Below, one piece after another: positions 27,175 to 35,500 of a stretch of 64,000 bases of DNA (positions are counted from its first letter, which is position 1; every line of letters begins with the position of its first letter). A program made the translations under genes and the position numbers. This DNA is from Nocardia arthritidis NBRC 100137. Its GTDB lineage: Bacteria > Actinomycetota > Actinomycetes > Mycobacteriales > Mycobacteriaceae. Below the pieces are notes generated by a model. That model was given only the letters and a program-made list of their open reading frames with translations. It was not told the origin of the DNA and searched no databases. Location of the stretch: positions 62,001 through 126,000 of the forward strand of contig NZ_BDBB01000002.1 of the NCBI RefSeq assembly GCF_001612765.1, written 5' to 3'.

Positions 27175-28209
27175 CTACTGCGCGGCGGCGGCGCTCCGGC
27201 GGGCGCGCAGCATCGGGCGGCGTCGTGGCCTGCGTATCTCGGGGGCGTCGACCGCGAGCGACGGATCCTGCACCCGCGTGTGCCCGGCCTCGATCCACTC
27301 GGTGGCTTCGACTGCGCCACGGCGCGACACCGCGGTACCGCGGACCAGGGTCTCGCAGCGGCGGGCCAGCTCGCGCCGGTCCGTGCCGGGCTCCAGCACC
27401 GGTTCCAGCACCACCTCGGCGACCATCCCGCGCGACCGCAGCACCCGCCGCGCGGAAGAGGAGAAGGTGTCGGCGCCGACGAACGCGGGCACCGTGCACG
27501 GCACGCCGTGCCGGTCCAGGTACCGCAATCGCACCGGCTGCACGGGGGTACCGGTGTCCACGGCCGCTTGGAACAGGGCCGGACGCATGGTGCCGTAGGC
27601 GCGGCCGCACCAAGTGGTGCCCTCGGGAAAGACGCCGATCCGCTCGCCCCCGGCCAGCCGCGCTCCCACCGCGGCCACCACGCCGGGCAGCTGCCGCAGG
27701 CTCTCGCGCTCGATCGGAATCACCCGCATCAGCTTGGCGAGCTTGCCGATCAGCGGCCAGTCCACCATGTCCGCGCGGGCCACGAAGCCGAGGGGCTGCA
27801 CCGAGGCCAGAGCGACGATGTCGGTCCAGCCGATGTGCCCGGTGACGACGAGCACGCCACGGCCCGCTGTACCGAAGCCCGCGCGTGCGACCGCGGCGTC
27901 GCCCTCATCGACGACACCGCGCCCGTTCGCGACCCCCCGATTGTCGACGATCCGCAGCCGCAGGCCCAGGCAACCGAGCAGCAGGCGAGCGTAGCCGCGC
28001 TGCAACGGCACGCGCTTGCCACGTGGTGTCACCGCGTTCGCGACCGGGAAGCTGAGCAGCAGTCCGGCGACCCCGGCCAATCGGGCGGCAACCCGCGCCG
28101 GTCCGACCCCGTCGATCGAATCCAGGCAGCCGGGCCCGCAGGGGGTCGACGGCATCCATGCGTGCGCGGTGGATATAGCGGGCGGCGCGTCGAAAACCAC
28201 GTTCCTCAC
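27175..28209 (-). CDS. 1-acylglycerol-3-phosphate acyltransferase-like (PlsC/OlsA type)
   Basis: 344 residues. PlsC motif HIGWTD (HX4D) and FPEGTTWCGRA are clear, with a hydrophobic segment near 40-60. The enzyme should move an acyl chain to a lyso-lipid at the inner face of the membrane. Its GTG start overlaps the stop of the GNAT-like acyltransferase (GTGA), the same arrangement as mycobacterial Rv3026c-Rv3027c. With that neighbour it probably performs the O-acylation step of ornithine-lipid synthesis. The C-terminus is arginine-rich. Confidence 0.85.
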   Translation of the reverse strand: MRNVVFDAPPAISTAHAWMPSTPCGPGCLDSIDGVGPARVAARLAGVAGLLLSFPVANAVTPRGKRVPLQRGYARLLLGCLGLRLRIVDNRGVANGRGVVDEGDAAVARAGFGTAGRGVLVVTGHIGWTDIVALASVQPLGFVARADMVDWPLIGKLAKLMRVIPIERESLRQLPGVVAAVGARLAGGERIGVFPEGTTWCGRAYGTMRPALFQAAVDTGTPVQPVRLRYLDRHGVPCTVPAFVGADTFSSSARRVLRSRGMVAEVVLEPVLEPGTDRRELARRCETLVRGTAVSRRGAVEATEWIEAGHTRVQDPSLAVDAPEIRRPRRRPMLRARRSAAAAQ

Positions 28210-29039
28210 CGTCCCCCGTCGAGCGACGCGGCCGCGTCTTGTAGTCGGTCGAGATACCGGGTGTTGATGGTGTCCAACCCGAGCAGCACGACGAAGTCGG
28301 CGACCGCGAAATCGGGATCGTGAGCGGGCTCGCCGCACACCTCCGCGCCCAGCCGCAGGTACCCGCGCACCAGCGGCGGCAGCTTCGGCCGGGACGGCGG
28401 CGTCAGTTCGTCCAGGGACTTGCCGTCGACGATCACCGGGTTGTACGGGTGCACCCGGCGCTGCGGGGCGGAGGCGTGCCTGCCCAGCAGCATGTCGCGC
28501 ACGCCGCGCACGTTCACCCCGGGCGGGTCGGCCGGGGTGTCCCGCATCGGCACCGATACGCAGCCCATCACCCACTCGTAGCCGGTGAGCTGGATGTAGT
28601 GCAGGATGCCCGCCCACATGAGCGTGAGCACCGAGCCGTTGCGGTGGTCGGGCACCACGCAGGCGCGGCCCATCTCGACGATCCGCATCCCCTCCGGATC
28701 CAGCTGGGCGAGATCGAATTCCGTCGCCGTGTAGTACCCGCCCGCGGCGGCGACTCTGTCCGGCGGCAACATCCGGTAGCAGCCGACGAACTCGCCGCTG
28801 GCGTCGTCGCGCACCAGCATGTGGTCGCAGTGCTCGTCGAATCGGTCGGCGTCCAGGCCGGTTCCGGCGTCCGGTATCTGGAAGCCCGGCTCGTTCGCGA
28901 ACACGTTGTAGCGCAGGCGCTGTGCGGCGACACGGTGGTCGCGGTCGGAGGAGACCACCAGCGAGTAGCGCGACCGCCTCTCCCCGGAGTCCGTCGCTCG
29001 AGCCGGGGCTGTCAACACGGACGAAATAGTCATATCCAT
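28206..29039 (-). CDS. OlsB-like N-acyltransferase (Acetyltransf_5)
   Basis: 277 residues. Family motifs: YSLVVSSDRDHRVAAQRLRYNVF, ANEPGFQ, FDEHCDHMLVRDDASGEFVGCYRML, and MGRACVVPDHRNGSVLTLMWAGI. OlsB joins a 3-hydroxy fatty acid from ACP to the alpha-amino group of ornithine. The coupled PlsC-type gene supplies the second acylation, so ornithine lipid is the likely product; another amine acceptor is possible. Start uncertain among ATG 29120, 29039 and 29033; 29039 fits the family length best. Confidence 0.8.
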   Translation of the reverse strand: MDMTISSVLTAPARATDSGERRSRYSLVVSSDRDHRVAAQRLRYNVFANEPGFQIPDAGTGLDADRFDEHCDHMLVRDDASGEFVGCYRMLPPDRVAAAGGYYTATEFDLAQLDPEGMRIVEMGRACVVPDHRNGSVLTLMWAGILHYIQLTGYEWVMGCVSVPMRDTPADPPGVNVRGVRDMLLGRHASAPQRRVHPYNPVIVDGKSLDELTPPSRPKLPPLVRGYLRLGAEVCGEPAHDPDFAVADFVVLLGLDTINTRYLDRLQDAAASLDGGR

Positions 29040-29286
29040 GATGAAGCCAGTCCGACAATGCGCCTCAGCAACCTCGAAGTGTCGCCGCGATGCCGGTTGG
29101 GTTAACGAGACGGCGATCACACCGAGCGTTCACCGAACGGTTCCACCGTGTTCGTCCCTCGGCATCGCAAACGCTTCCGACATGCGGTTTGTCGCGCGGC
29201 TCGCCGTTTTCGGCCGGTGCGCCGCACACCGAGCATCGCGCCGCTTCCGGCGGGAAGCAGCGCGATTCGTCAGGTGCGGGAAGTAC

Positions 29287-30579
29287 TCAGGCCGCGCGGC
29301 TTGCCGACGCGCGTACCGTCGGCGCGGTCGTCTCCTCTTCGGCGAAACCGGGACGCCCGGTGCCGATGAACGCGACCAACCACGAGGCGACCGCGGCGAA
29401 GCGGTTGCGGAAGCCGACCAGATAGAACAAGTGCACCGCGAGCCATATGACCCAGGCCACGACGCCACGGAAGGTGATGCGCTCGTTGAGCTTCGTCACG
29501 GCGCTGAACCGGCTGATCACCGCCATGCTGCCCTTGTCCCAGTAGGTGAACGGGGTACCGGGCCGCTTCTTGCGGCGGATGATGTCGGCGGCGTGCCTGC
29601 CCTCCTGCATGGCGACCGGCGACTGACCGGGATAGCCGTTGAGCGAGGTCATGTCGCCGATGGCGTAGATGTCGGCGTAACCGCCGACGGTGAGATCCGG
29701 GTTGATCAGCAGTCGGCCCGCCCGGTCGGTCGCCACGCCCGTGGCCTCGGCCAGGATCTTCGCGAACCCGCCCGCCTGCACGCCCGCCGACCAGACCACC
29801 GTCTCCGCCGCGATGCCGTGCTCGACGCCGTCGGCACCCTTGACGGTGACCTTGCCGTGCTCGATGTCGGTGACGAAGGTGCCGAGCAGCACGTCCACGC
29901 CGCTGCGGGTGAGCGACTTCTTCGCGTATTCCGACAGCCCGCCCCCGAACGGCGGGAGCACCTCGCCCGCGCCCTCCACGAGCGTGACCGAAACCTCCTG
30001 GTGGTAATACCGTTTCGCCAGTTCCTTCAGCTGGCCCGCCACCTCGACGCCGGTCGCCCCCGCGCCGACCACGACGAAGCTCAGCAGCCTGCGCCTGGTC
30101 TGCTCGTCGGCCCGCGCGGCTTCGGTGAATACGCGCTGGATCTGCGCGCGCAGCCGCCGCGCGTCCTCGATGGTCTTGAGCGAGAAGGTCTTCTCGGCGA
30201 AATCGTCCCGGCCGAAGTAGGACTGGCTGGCCCCGGTGGCCGCGATCAGCGATCCGTAACGGATGCGGTGGCGCTCACCCTCGTGCTCGTAGGTGAGGAC
30301 GGCCCGGTCGGGATCGATGTCGACCACCGTGCCCAGGCGCACGTCCGCCTCGCGATGGCGGCGCAGAATGCCCGCGATCGGCGGCGCTATCTCATCCGAT
30401 GCGAGCACACCGGTCGCTACCTGGTACAACAGCGGTTGGAACAGATGCTCGGGCGTGCTGGAGATCAGCACATAGTCCACCCCCGACTTGGCCAGCTGCT
30501 TGGCGGCGGCGAGCCCGCCGAACCCCGATCCGACAATGACGACACCCGCGGTTTCGATTCCCGCTTCCACGTACTGCAT
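29287..30579 (-). CDS. ndh: Type II NADH dehydrogenase (NDH-2)
   Basis: 430-residue membrane-associated flavoenzyme that passes electrons from NADH to menaquinone without pumping protons. The FAD motif GSGFGGLAAAKQL is near 18, a second NAD dinucleotide motif VVVGAGATGVEVAGQL near 167, the quinone-side motif YAIGDMTSLNGYPGQSPVAMQEGRHAAD near 305 and a C-terminal amphipathic/hydrophobic helix (VAWVIWLAVHLFYLVGF). AGGAGG precedes the ATG. It is divergent from a LysR regulator (112 bases), which may control it. Confidence 0.93.
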   Translation of the reverse strand: MQYVEAGIETAGVVIVGSGFGGLAAAKQLAKSGVDYVLISSTPEHLFQPLLYQVATGVLASDEIAPPIAGILRRHREADVRLGTVVDIDPDRAVLTYEHEGERHRIRYGSLIAATGASQSYFGRDDFAEKTFSLKTIEDARRLRAQIQRVFTEAARADEQTRRRLLSFVVVGAGATGVEVAGQLKELAKRYYHQEVSVTLVEGAGEVLPPFGGGLSEYAKKSLTRSGVDVLLGTFVTDIEHGKVTVKGADGVEHGIAAETVVWSAGVQAGGFAKILAEATGVATDRAGRLLINPDLTVGGYADIYAIGDMTSLNGYPGQSPVAMQEGRHAADIIRRKKRPGTPFTYWDKGSMAVISRFSAVTKLNERITFRGVVAWVIWLAVHLFYLVGFRNRFAAVASWLVAFIGTGRPGFAEEETTAPTVRASASRAA

Positions 30580-30691
30580 GACAGCCTCCTTCTCTCATTA
30601 CCAACCGCGATCCGGAGGGCGGATATTTCAGGTGTGTGGGCGCATAATTCAGATGAGTCTTATCTCGATTCGTAATTAATAGGAGGTCGCT

Positions 30692-31549
30692 GTGGAACTT
30701 CGGCAGCTCACCTACTTCGTCGCGGTGTGCGAGGAGCTCAGCTTCAGCGGCGCGGCGGCGCGGTGCTTCATCTCGCAGTCGGCGATCAGCCACCAGATCT
30801 CCCGGCTCGAGCGCGACCTCGGCGTGCAACTGTTCGAGCGCTCGACCCGCTCGGTCGTGCCCACCGACGCCACCGCTCGGCTACTTCCCTTGGCGAAACA
30901 AATGCTGAGCCTGGAATCGGCGATCCGGGCCGCTGTACGGACGGTGGGGCCGCGCATCCGGCTGGCCGCGAATATGTCCTTCGCCACCCGCTCGCTGTCG
31001 GCGATCGCGGGAGCGCGCGCCGCGCATCCGGAGGCGGAGATCGAGTTCGTGATCAAACCCTTCCGCCAGCGCATCACCGCGGTCTCGGACGGCGACTGCG
31101 ATCTGGCGCTGATCCGCGGCCGCGTCGACCAGCCGGGCCTCGTGGTGGAACAACTCTGGGTCGAGGATCTCGTCATCGCCACCTCCAGCGCGCATCCGCT
31201 GGCGTCCAAGGACACGGTGACCCTGGCGGACCTGAGTTCGTATCCCCTGCTGCTGCCTCCGGAGCAGGAACAGGTGCTGTTGCACACCGTGATCCGCAAC
31301 GCCTTCGCCGAACTGCCCACCGGCCCCACGTTCGGACCGCCGATCCCGCCCGATCACACGGCGACGATGGAGTTGATCAACCGGCCCGACGCGTGGACGG
31401 TCCTGTACGCCGAGAGCACCACCGAGGGACTGGTGGTGCTGCGGCTGGCCGAGTCCAAACTGCGCATCCCCGTGTCAGCGGTCCTGCGCGCCGACGCCCG
31501 GCGATCACCGATCCTGGACACTCTGCTCTTGGCGCTGCACCGCTGCTGA
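30692..31549 (+). CDS. LysR-family transcriptional regulator
   Basis: 285 residues. The N-terminal winged helix-turn-helix (MELRQLTYFVAVCEELSFSG, then FISQSAISHQISRLERDLG) is classic LysR; the rest is a periplasmic-binding-like effector domain. The GTG start has AGGAGG five bases upstream. LysR proteins usually regulate the divergent gene, here the type II NADH dehydrogenase; effector unknown. Confidence 0.92.
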   Translation: MELRQLTYFVAVCEELSFSGAAARCFISQSAISHQISRLERDLGVQLFERSTRSVVPTDATARLLPLAKQMLSLESAIRAAVRTVGPRIRLAANMSFATRSLSAIAGARAAHPEAEIEFVIKPFRQRITAVSDGDCDLALIRGRVDQPGLVVEQLWVEDLVIATSSAHPLASKDTVTLADLSSYPLLLPPEQEQVLLHTVIRNAFAELPTGPTFGPPIPPDHTATMELINRPDAWTVLYAESTTEGLVVLRLAESKLRIPVSAVLRADARRSPILDTLLLALHRC

Positions 31550-31612
31550 TTCAGGCATGGGGCAATACAGCGGCCCTCCGAGTGGCACATGATCTGTCCG
31601 GGTCGCGGACCT

Positions 31613-31891
31613 CTACCCGTCGAGAGGCCCGCGCTCACGCCTCGCCGTCGACGTAGGTCGATGGCGCGGGAGCAGTTGTGACCAGAAGTCGTGGCGTACC
31701 GCATCCCACAGTCCGGTCAATCGCGGCAGCAGTTCGCGGGCTCGCGCGAGGTCGGGGTAGAAACTGGGGCCGTACGAGGCGATCGGCGTCACGCCGGAGG
31801 TGCCGCGCACGACCATGATCGCGATGCGGTGGCCTTCCAGCCGCCACACCGCTTGGAAGCCCTCGGCTTCGGTGTGATGGATGTCGCGCAT
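31613..31891 (-). CDS. Hypothetical protein, pair member with the next gene
   Basis: 92 residues, no signal or membrane helix. Composition is protein-like: EAEGFQAVWRLEGHRIAIMVVRG, then SFYPDLARARELLPRLTGLW. It starts 6 bases after the stop of the upstream 233-residue gene, so they form an operon. No family recognised. Confidence 0.65.
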   Translation of the reverse strand: MRDIHHTEAEGFQAVWRLEGHRIAIMVVRGTSGVTPIASYGPSFYPDLARARELLPRLTGLWDAVRHDFWSQLLPRHRPTSTARRERGPLDG

Positions 31892-31897
31892 TCCACA

Positions 31898-32599
31898 TCA
31901 GTCCCGCTCGCTCCGCATGCCGTCGAACGGACGGGATGCCGGGGTGCGGGAATCCGCGCCGGAGGAGGTGAGCGCGTCCAGCACATGCAGCAGTGTTTCC
32001 AGGTCGGGGCCGGGCGATACCGGAAGGTGATCGGCAGGCGGATCGAACGCCAGGCCACGGGCGGCGGCACGTTCGCGTGGGCTCGAGACCGGCGGGACGA
32101 GCTTGCCCGCCCGCACCAGGCAGCTGAGCGCCGATGCCTTCCGTGGACAGTTGGCGGCGCGACATCCCCTGTGCTGCTGCATGATGCGCTGCGACTCGGC
32201 GATCGTCAGGGCGTAATCCGGGTGGGTGTGACCGGGAGCGATCGCACCGGGCCGAGCGCGCGCCCAGGTCATCGCGGGGCACACCGTCTCGAGGTCGAAT
32301 GTCTCGCAGACGCGGGCGGGGGTGTTGTCCACGGTGGTCAGGTCGTGGACGACGAGGGCGGCAGCGTGCACGCCGACCGCGATGGCCAGCGCGTATCCGA
32401 CCGGATCGGGGTCTCTTTCCGGAGGCCGGACGGTGTAGAGCAGGTTGTATCCCAATTGCTCGGCGTGGCAGCGTATTTCGATTGCGTGCCGAGGTTCGTG
32501 CGGTCCGGATACATCGGTTCGTACCAGTCCTACGGCATTCGGCTGCCGCCTCCCTTGCGTGGCGAGCCGGACGGTCGTGCCGATCTCATGGGTGTGCAT
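31898..32599 (-). CDS. Hypothetical protein with possible resolvase-like N-terminus and Cys motif
   Basis: 233 residues. Residues about 18-115 (VGLVRTDVSG, then HAEQLGYNLLYTV and VHAAALVVHDLTTV) resemble the spacing of a serine-resolvase catalytic fold, but a normal catalytic serine cannot be assigned, so this is fold-level inference. A later segment HRGCRAANCPRKASAL, AGKLVPP and SPRERAAARG is a pattern known from memory in actinobacterial proteins of unknown function. It is divergent from an XRE regulator, with about 235 bases between. Confidence 0.6.
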   Translation of the reverse strand: MHTHEIGTTVRLATQGRRQPNAVGLVRTDVSGPHEPRHAIEIRCHAEQLGYNLLYTVRPPERDPDPVGYALAIAVGVHAAALVVHDLTTVDNTPARVCETFDLETVCPAMTWARARPGAIAPGHTHPDYALTIAESQRIMQQHRGCRAANCPRKASALSCLVRAGKLVPPVSSPRERAAARGLAFDPPADHLPVSPGPDLETLLHVLDALTSSGADSRTPASRPFDGMRSERD

Positions 32600-32835
32600 C
32601 GTTGCTCCCGGATCATGGTGACAGCATGCGTATTTCGTATTCGTTTCGCTGAGACGTCCGCCTTCGCGGGTTTCCGCCTCGAACGCCGAAACTCAGCACA
32701 CCACCCGTGACCAGCGAATACGCTCAAAAACGAGCACCCATTCCCGATCCGCTCAATTGCCCAGGACGGTGCTCGGTTCTCGAAGCGAACGAGATCGATT
32801 CGCAATCCCGCACGACTCACTTCAAGGAGACCTGC

Positions 32836-33729
32836 GTGACCAACCCTGATGAAGAAGGCCCCTCATCGACCCTGCCGCGTCGCCAACTGGGACGCTTCCT
32901 GCGCGACCGCCGCGAAGCGGCGGGCTTCACCATCGCCGAGGCCGCCAAACTCGTCGACTTGTCCAGGGCGGTACTCCAGCGCCTGGAGACCGGCCAGATC
33001 CAGAAAGTCCGCAAACAGGATGCACAGGCGCTATGCGAGGTGTACGGCGTCGATGCCGCGGACACCAAGGCGGCGGTAGACCTTGCGGTGCAGGCGAAAG
33101 CCAAGAGCTGGTATCACGCGTATGGCGGTCTGTACAGCGGCGCTTTCAATATGTACGTCGGGCTGGAAGCGGCCGCGCGGCGACTGACCACGTACCACGA
33201 GCATGTCCCTGGCTGGTTTCAGACCGCAGACTACGCACGCGCGGTGATCGGGGCATATCCGGGATTCAGTAGCGAGGACATCGAGCGGCGTGTGGAGCAC
33301 CGACTGAGGCGGCAGGCCATCGTCACCCGCAAGACCAAGCCGGTCGCTTTGGAAGTCCTGCTGCACGAATCCGCGCTCCACCGCATGATCGGCGGACCGA
33401 AGATCATGTCGACCCAGCACCGACACATGGCCGAGATCTCGAAGCTGCCGAACGTCACACTGCGGATACACCCCTTCAGCGCGGGGCTGGCCTGGGGCAT
33501 GCCGCACGGCCTGTTCATCATCATGGAGTTCGACTCGAACGCCAAAGGCGTTCCGGTCGAACCGCCGATCGTCTATTTGGAGGGCGGACCGGCGCAGGAC
33601 GTATACCTTGAGAAGGCCGGGGAAATTCGGCTCTATAGCGAACTCGCCTCGGCCATCCGGGATACATGCCTGGGCGAAGTGGAATCGCGAGACCTGCTCC
33701 GGCGGGTGGCAAGGAGTTACGAGCGGTGA
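32836..33729 (+). CDS. XRE-type regulator with DUF5753 domain
   Basis: 297 residues. An N-terminal helix-turn-helix (about 15-70: LGRFLRDRREAAGFTIAEAA, then LSRAVLQRLETGQI) is followed by a DUF5753 ligand-like domain (about 95-290: YGGLYSGAFNMYVGLEAAA, VPGWFQTADYARAV, RRLRQAIVTRK). Proteins of this kind pair with DUF397 proteins in Streptomyces and Nocardia and regulate development or antibiotic genes. The GTG start has AAGGAG six bases upstream. The DUF397 gene overlaps its stop. Confidence 0.92.
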   Translation: MTNPDEEGPSSTLPRRQLGRFLRDRREAAGFTIAEAAKLVDLSRAVLQRLETGQIQKVRKQDAQALCEVYGVDAADTKAAVDLAVQAKAKSWYHAYGGLYSGAFNMYVGLEAAARRLTTYHEHVPGWFQTADYARAVIGAYPGFSSEDIERRVEHRLRRQAIVTRKTKPVALEVLLHESALHRMIGGPKIMSTQHRHMAEISKLPNVTLRIHPFSAGLAWGMPHGLFIIMEFDSNAKGVPVEPPIVYLEGGPAQDVYLEKAGEIRLYSELASAIRDTCLGEVESRDLLRRVARSYER

Positions 33730-33935
33730 ACGGTGACCTATCCGAGGCGAACTGGTTCAAGAGCAGCCGCAGCGCCAGTGGTTCGCAGTGCGTCGAAGTG
33801 GCGTGGCTGGGCGGCGGCATGATCGGCGTCCGCGACAGCAAGAACCCGACCGGTCCAGCGTTGGTGTTCGCACCAGGCGAGTGGGACGCCTTCACCACAG
33901 GCGTGCAGGACGGAGAATTCGATCACCCCGCCTGA
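33726..33935 (+). CDS. DUF397 protein
   Basis: 69-residue partner protein with the DUF397 pattern ANWFKSSRSASGSQCVEVAW, GVRDSKNPTGPALVF and EWDAFTTGVQDGEFD. The GTG start overlaps the stop of the XRE gene (GTGA). In this family the small protein appears to bind the regulator and modulate it; the pair behaves somewhat like an antitoxin/modulator system, though no toxin is known here. Confidence 0.9.
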   Translation: MNGDLSEANWFKSSRSASGSQCVEVAWLGGGMIGVRDSKNPTGPALVFAPGEWDAFTTGVQDGEFDHPA

Positions 33936-34092
33936 TCGCAAGTCCTACCCGTAACCGAATCGACCGGCCCCGCCCGCCCACCACACGACCGCGAGCGGGG
34001 CCGCTCCCGCTGCGACCGTCGAATACCACTACAGCGCGACGACTCCGCTGTGCGTCGGCGGCATCTCATTCCGAGCGTGCCGACCCGATCGA

Positions 34093-34120
34093 GAACGGCC
34101 CCGAGTTGCCAGGGCCGTTC
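34093..34120 (-). terminator. Hairpin after the MetE-like gene
   Basis: Perfect arms GAACGGCCC and GGGCCGTTC around a 10-base loop, 21 bases past the stop of the leftward MetE-like gene and facing the convergent DUF397 gene. Confidence 0.6.
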
Positions 34121-34141
34121 GATCGAGTCTCGTTGCGCGAA

Positions 34142-35218
34142 TCAGACGCCCAATTCCATCGATGCCAGTGCCGTGCCCTCGATGCGCGCACGGATCTTGG
34201 CGAACGCGGTCTCGCGTGAGGTGGAGGTGTCGTCGGCGAACGGCGAGAAACCGCAGTCGTCGCAGGTACCCAACCGTTCGACGGGCAGGAAGCGAGCGGC
34301 GAGCAGCACCCGGTCACGCACCTGTTCGGGTGTCTCGACCTGCGGGTCGATCGGGTCGGTGACGCCGATGAACACCCGTGCCTCGGCGGGCAGGTGCTCG
34401 GCCACCACGGCGAGCACCTTCTCCGGGTCCGGCTCGCTGGCGAACTGGAGGTAGAACGCGCCCACCCTTAATTGCAGCAGCTTCGGCAGCAATTCGACGT
34501 AGTCCACGTCCAGGCTGTGCGTGGAATCCTGGTCGCCGCCCGGGCAGGTGTGCACGCCGATCCTGGCCCGCTCCTCGTCCGAGAACCGGTCGAGCACCGT
34601 GTTGTTCAGTTCGATGAACTGGTCGAGCACGCCGCCGCTCGGATCGAGTTTGAGCGACAGCCGGCCCTCGGTGAAGTCCAGCTGCACCAGGTGCGCGCCC
34701 GCCTCCAAACAGCCGCGGATGTCGGCCTCGGCCGCGTCGGCGAGGTCTGCGAGGAACTGCTCGCGGGGGTAACCCTCGATCCCGTCGGCCGGATACAGCA
34801 GACTAAGCGCCGACGGCGCGATGACGGCCTGCTTCACCGGAACGGTGGCGTGCTGCCGCGCGTCGCGCAGATAGTCCGCCGCGTGCGCGGCATAACGGAA
34901 CGGGCCGGAGGCCAGCCGGGGCAACTGTCTTTGGTGCCCGTCGGCGAACGGGATGACCGCCCCGTCCGGGGCCAAATTGTCCAGGCCCGCGATCGGATAG
35001 GTGGCGAAGCTCGGCTTGGACTGCTCGCCGTCGGTGACGACGGGAGAGCCGAGTTCCTCCAGACGACGGATGGTCTCGGCGACCGCGCGCCGCTGGAGTT
35101 CGGCGAGCGCGGCGGCGTCGCCGGAATCGTCGGCCATGGCGGCCAGCAGATCGTGAGGTCGAGGGATGCTACCGATCGGTTCCGTGGGGATGCTCACCGG
35201 GCGAGTGTACGTCCGCAT
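34142..35218 (-). CDS. MetE C-terminal-like barrel enzyme
   Basis: 358 residues, cobalamin-independent methionine synthase family without the N-terminal half. The start region is IPTEPIGSIPRP; zinc-ligand candidates are His and Cys in VHTCPGGD and Cys in RLGTCDDCGFSPF. Members act on thiols or methyl donors other than methyltetrahydrofolate in several actinobacteria; the substrate here is unknown. This is the second such barrel in the window (compare 22722-23840), and the two are not close. The start (35218 ATG or 35197 GTG) has no strong ribosome-binding site. Confidence 0.82.
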   Translation of the reverse strand: MRTYTRPVSIPTEPIGSIPRPHDLLAAMADDSGDAAALAELQRRAVAETIRRLEELGSPVVTDGEQSKPSFATYPIAGLDNLAPDGAVIPFADGHQRQLPRLASGPFRYAAHAADYLRDARQHATVPVKQAVIAPSALSLLYPADGIEGYPREQFLADLADAAEADIRGCLEAGAHLVQLDFTEGRLSLKLDPSGGVLDQFIELNNTVLDRFSDEERARIGVHTCPGGDQDSTHSLDVDYVELLPKLLQLRVGAFYLQFASEPDPEKVLAVVAEHLPAEARVFIGVTDPIDPQVETPEQVRDRVLLAARFLPVERLGTCDDCGFSPFADDTSTSRETAFAKIRARIEGTALASMELGV

Positions 35219-35370
35219 GCTGCGATTTCGACGCGAAATGGATTGCGGCGGAATTTCACTCGCACCGATCACGAATTCCGTCCGACTCGCCTCGAGAATT
35301 GTCACCAGCATCGCGGCGATATTTTCCGAACCACCACAATCACGCAGCCAACGGGATGCCCAGGAATGCG

Positions 35371-35400
35371 AACGACCCCGGAGGCGAGTCCGGGGCCGTT
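35371..35400 (-). terminator. Hairpin beside the etfA-tail remnant
   Basis: AACGACCCCGGA and TCCGGGGCCGTT pair with one mismatch around a 6-base loop. It stands next to the truncated etfA-tail copy, as the true etfA is followed by its own terminator, which supports a duplication of the gene end. Confidence 0.55.
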
Positions 35401-35428
35401 CGACGACGTGCCGCGGATCAGCTGCGCC

Positions 35429-35460
35429 TTGACCGCTTCGGTCAGCTGCGGCGCGACGTT
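35429..35460 (-). repeat. Copy 1 of the etfA 3'-end repeat (degenerate)
   Basis: 32 bases matching 37369-37400 (inside the etfA 3' end) at 31 positions in the same orientation. On the minus strand it encodes APQLTEAVK, but the frame then continues with unrelated codons instead of the etfA ending, and no etfA sequence remains upstream. It is a scar, not a gene. Confidence 0.75.
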
Positions 35461-35500
35461 CGATCGATCAGCACCTGGCGGAGTACTTCACACCCCGACG

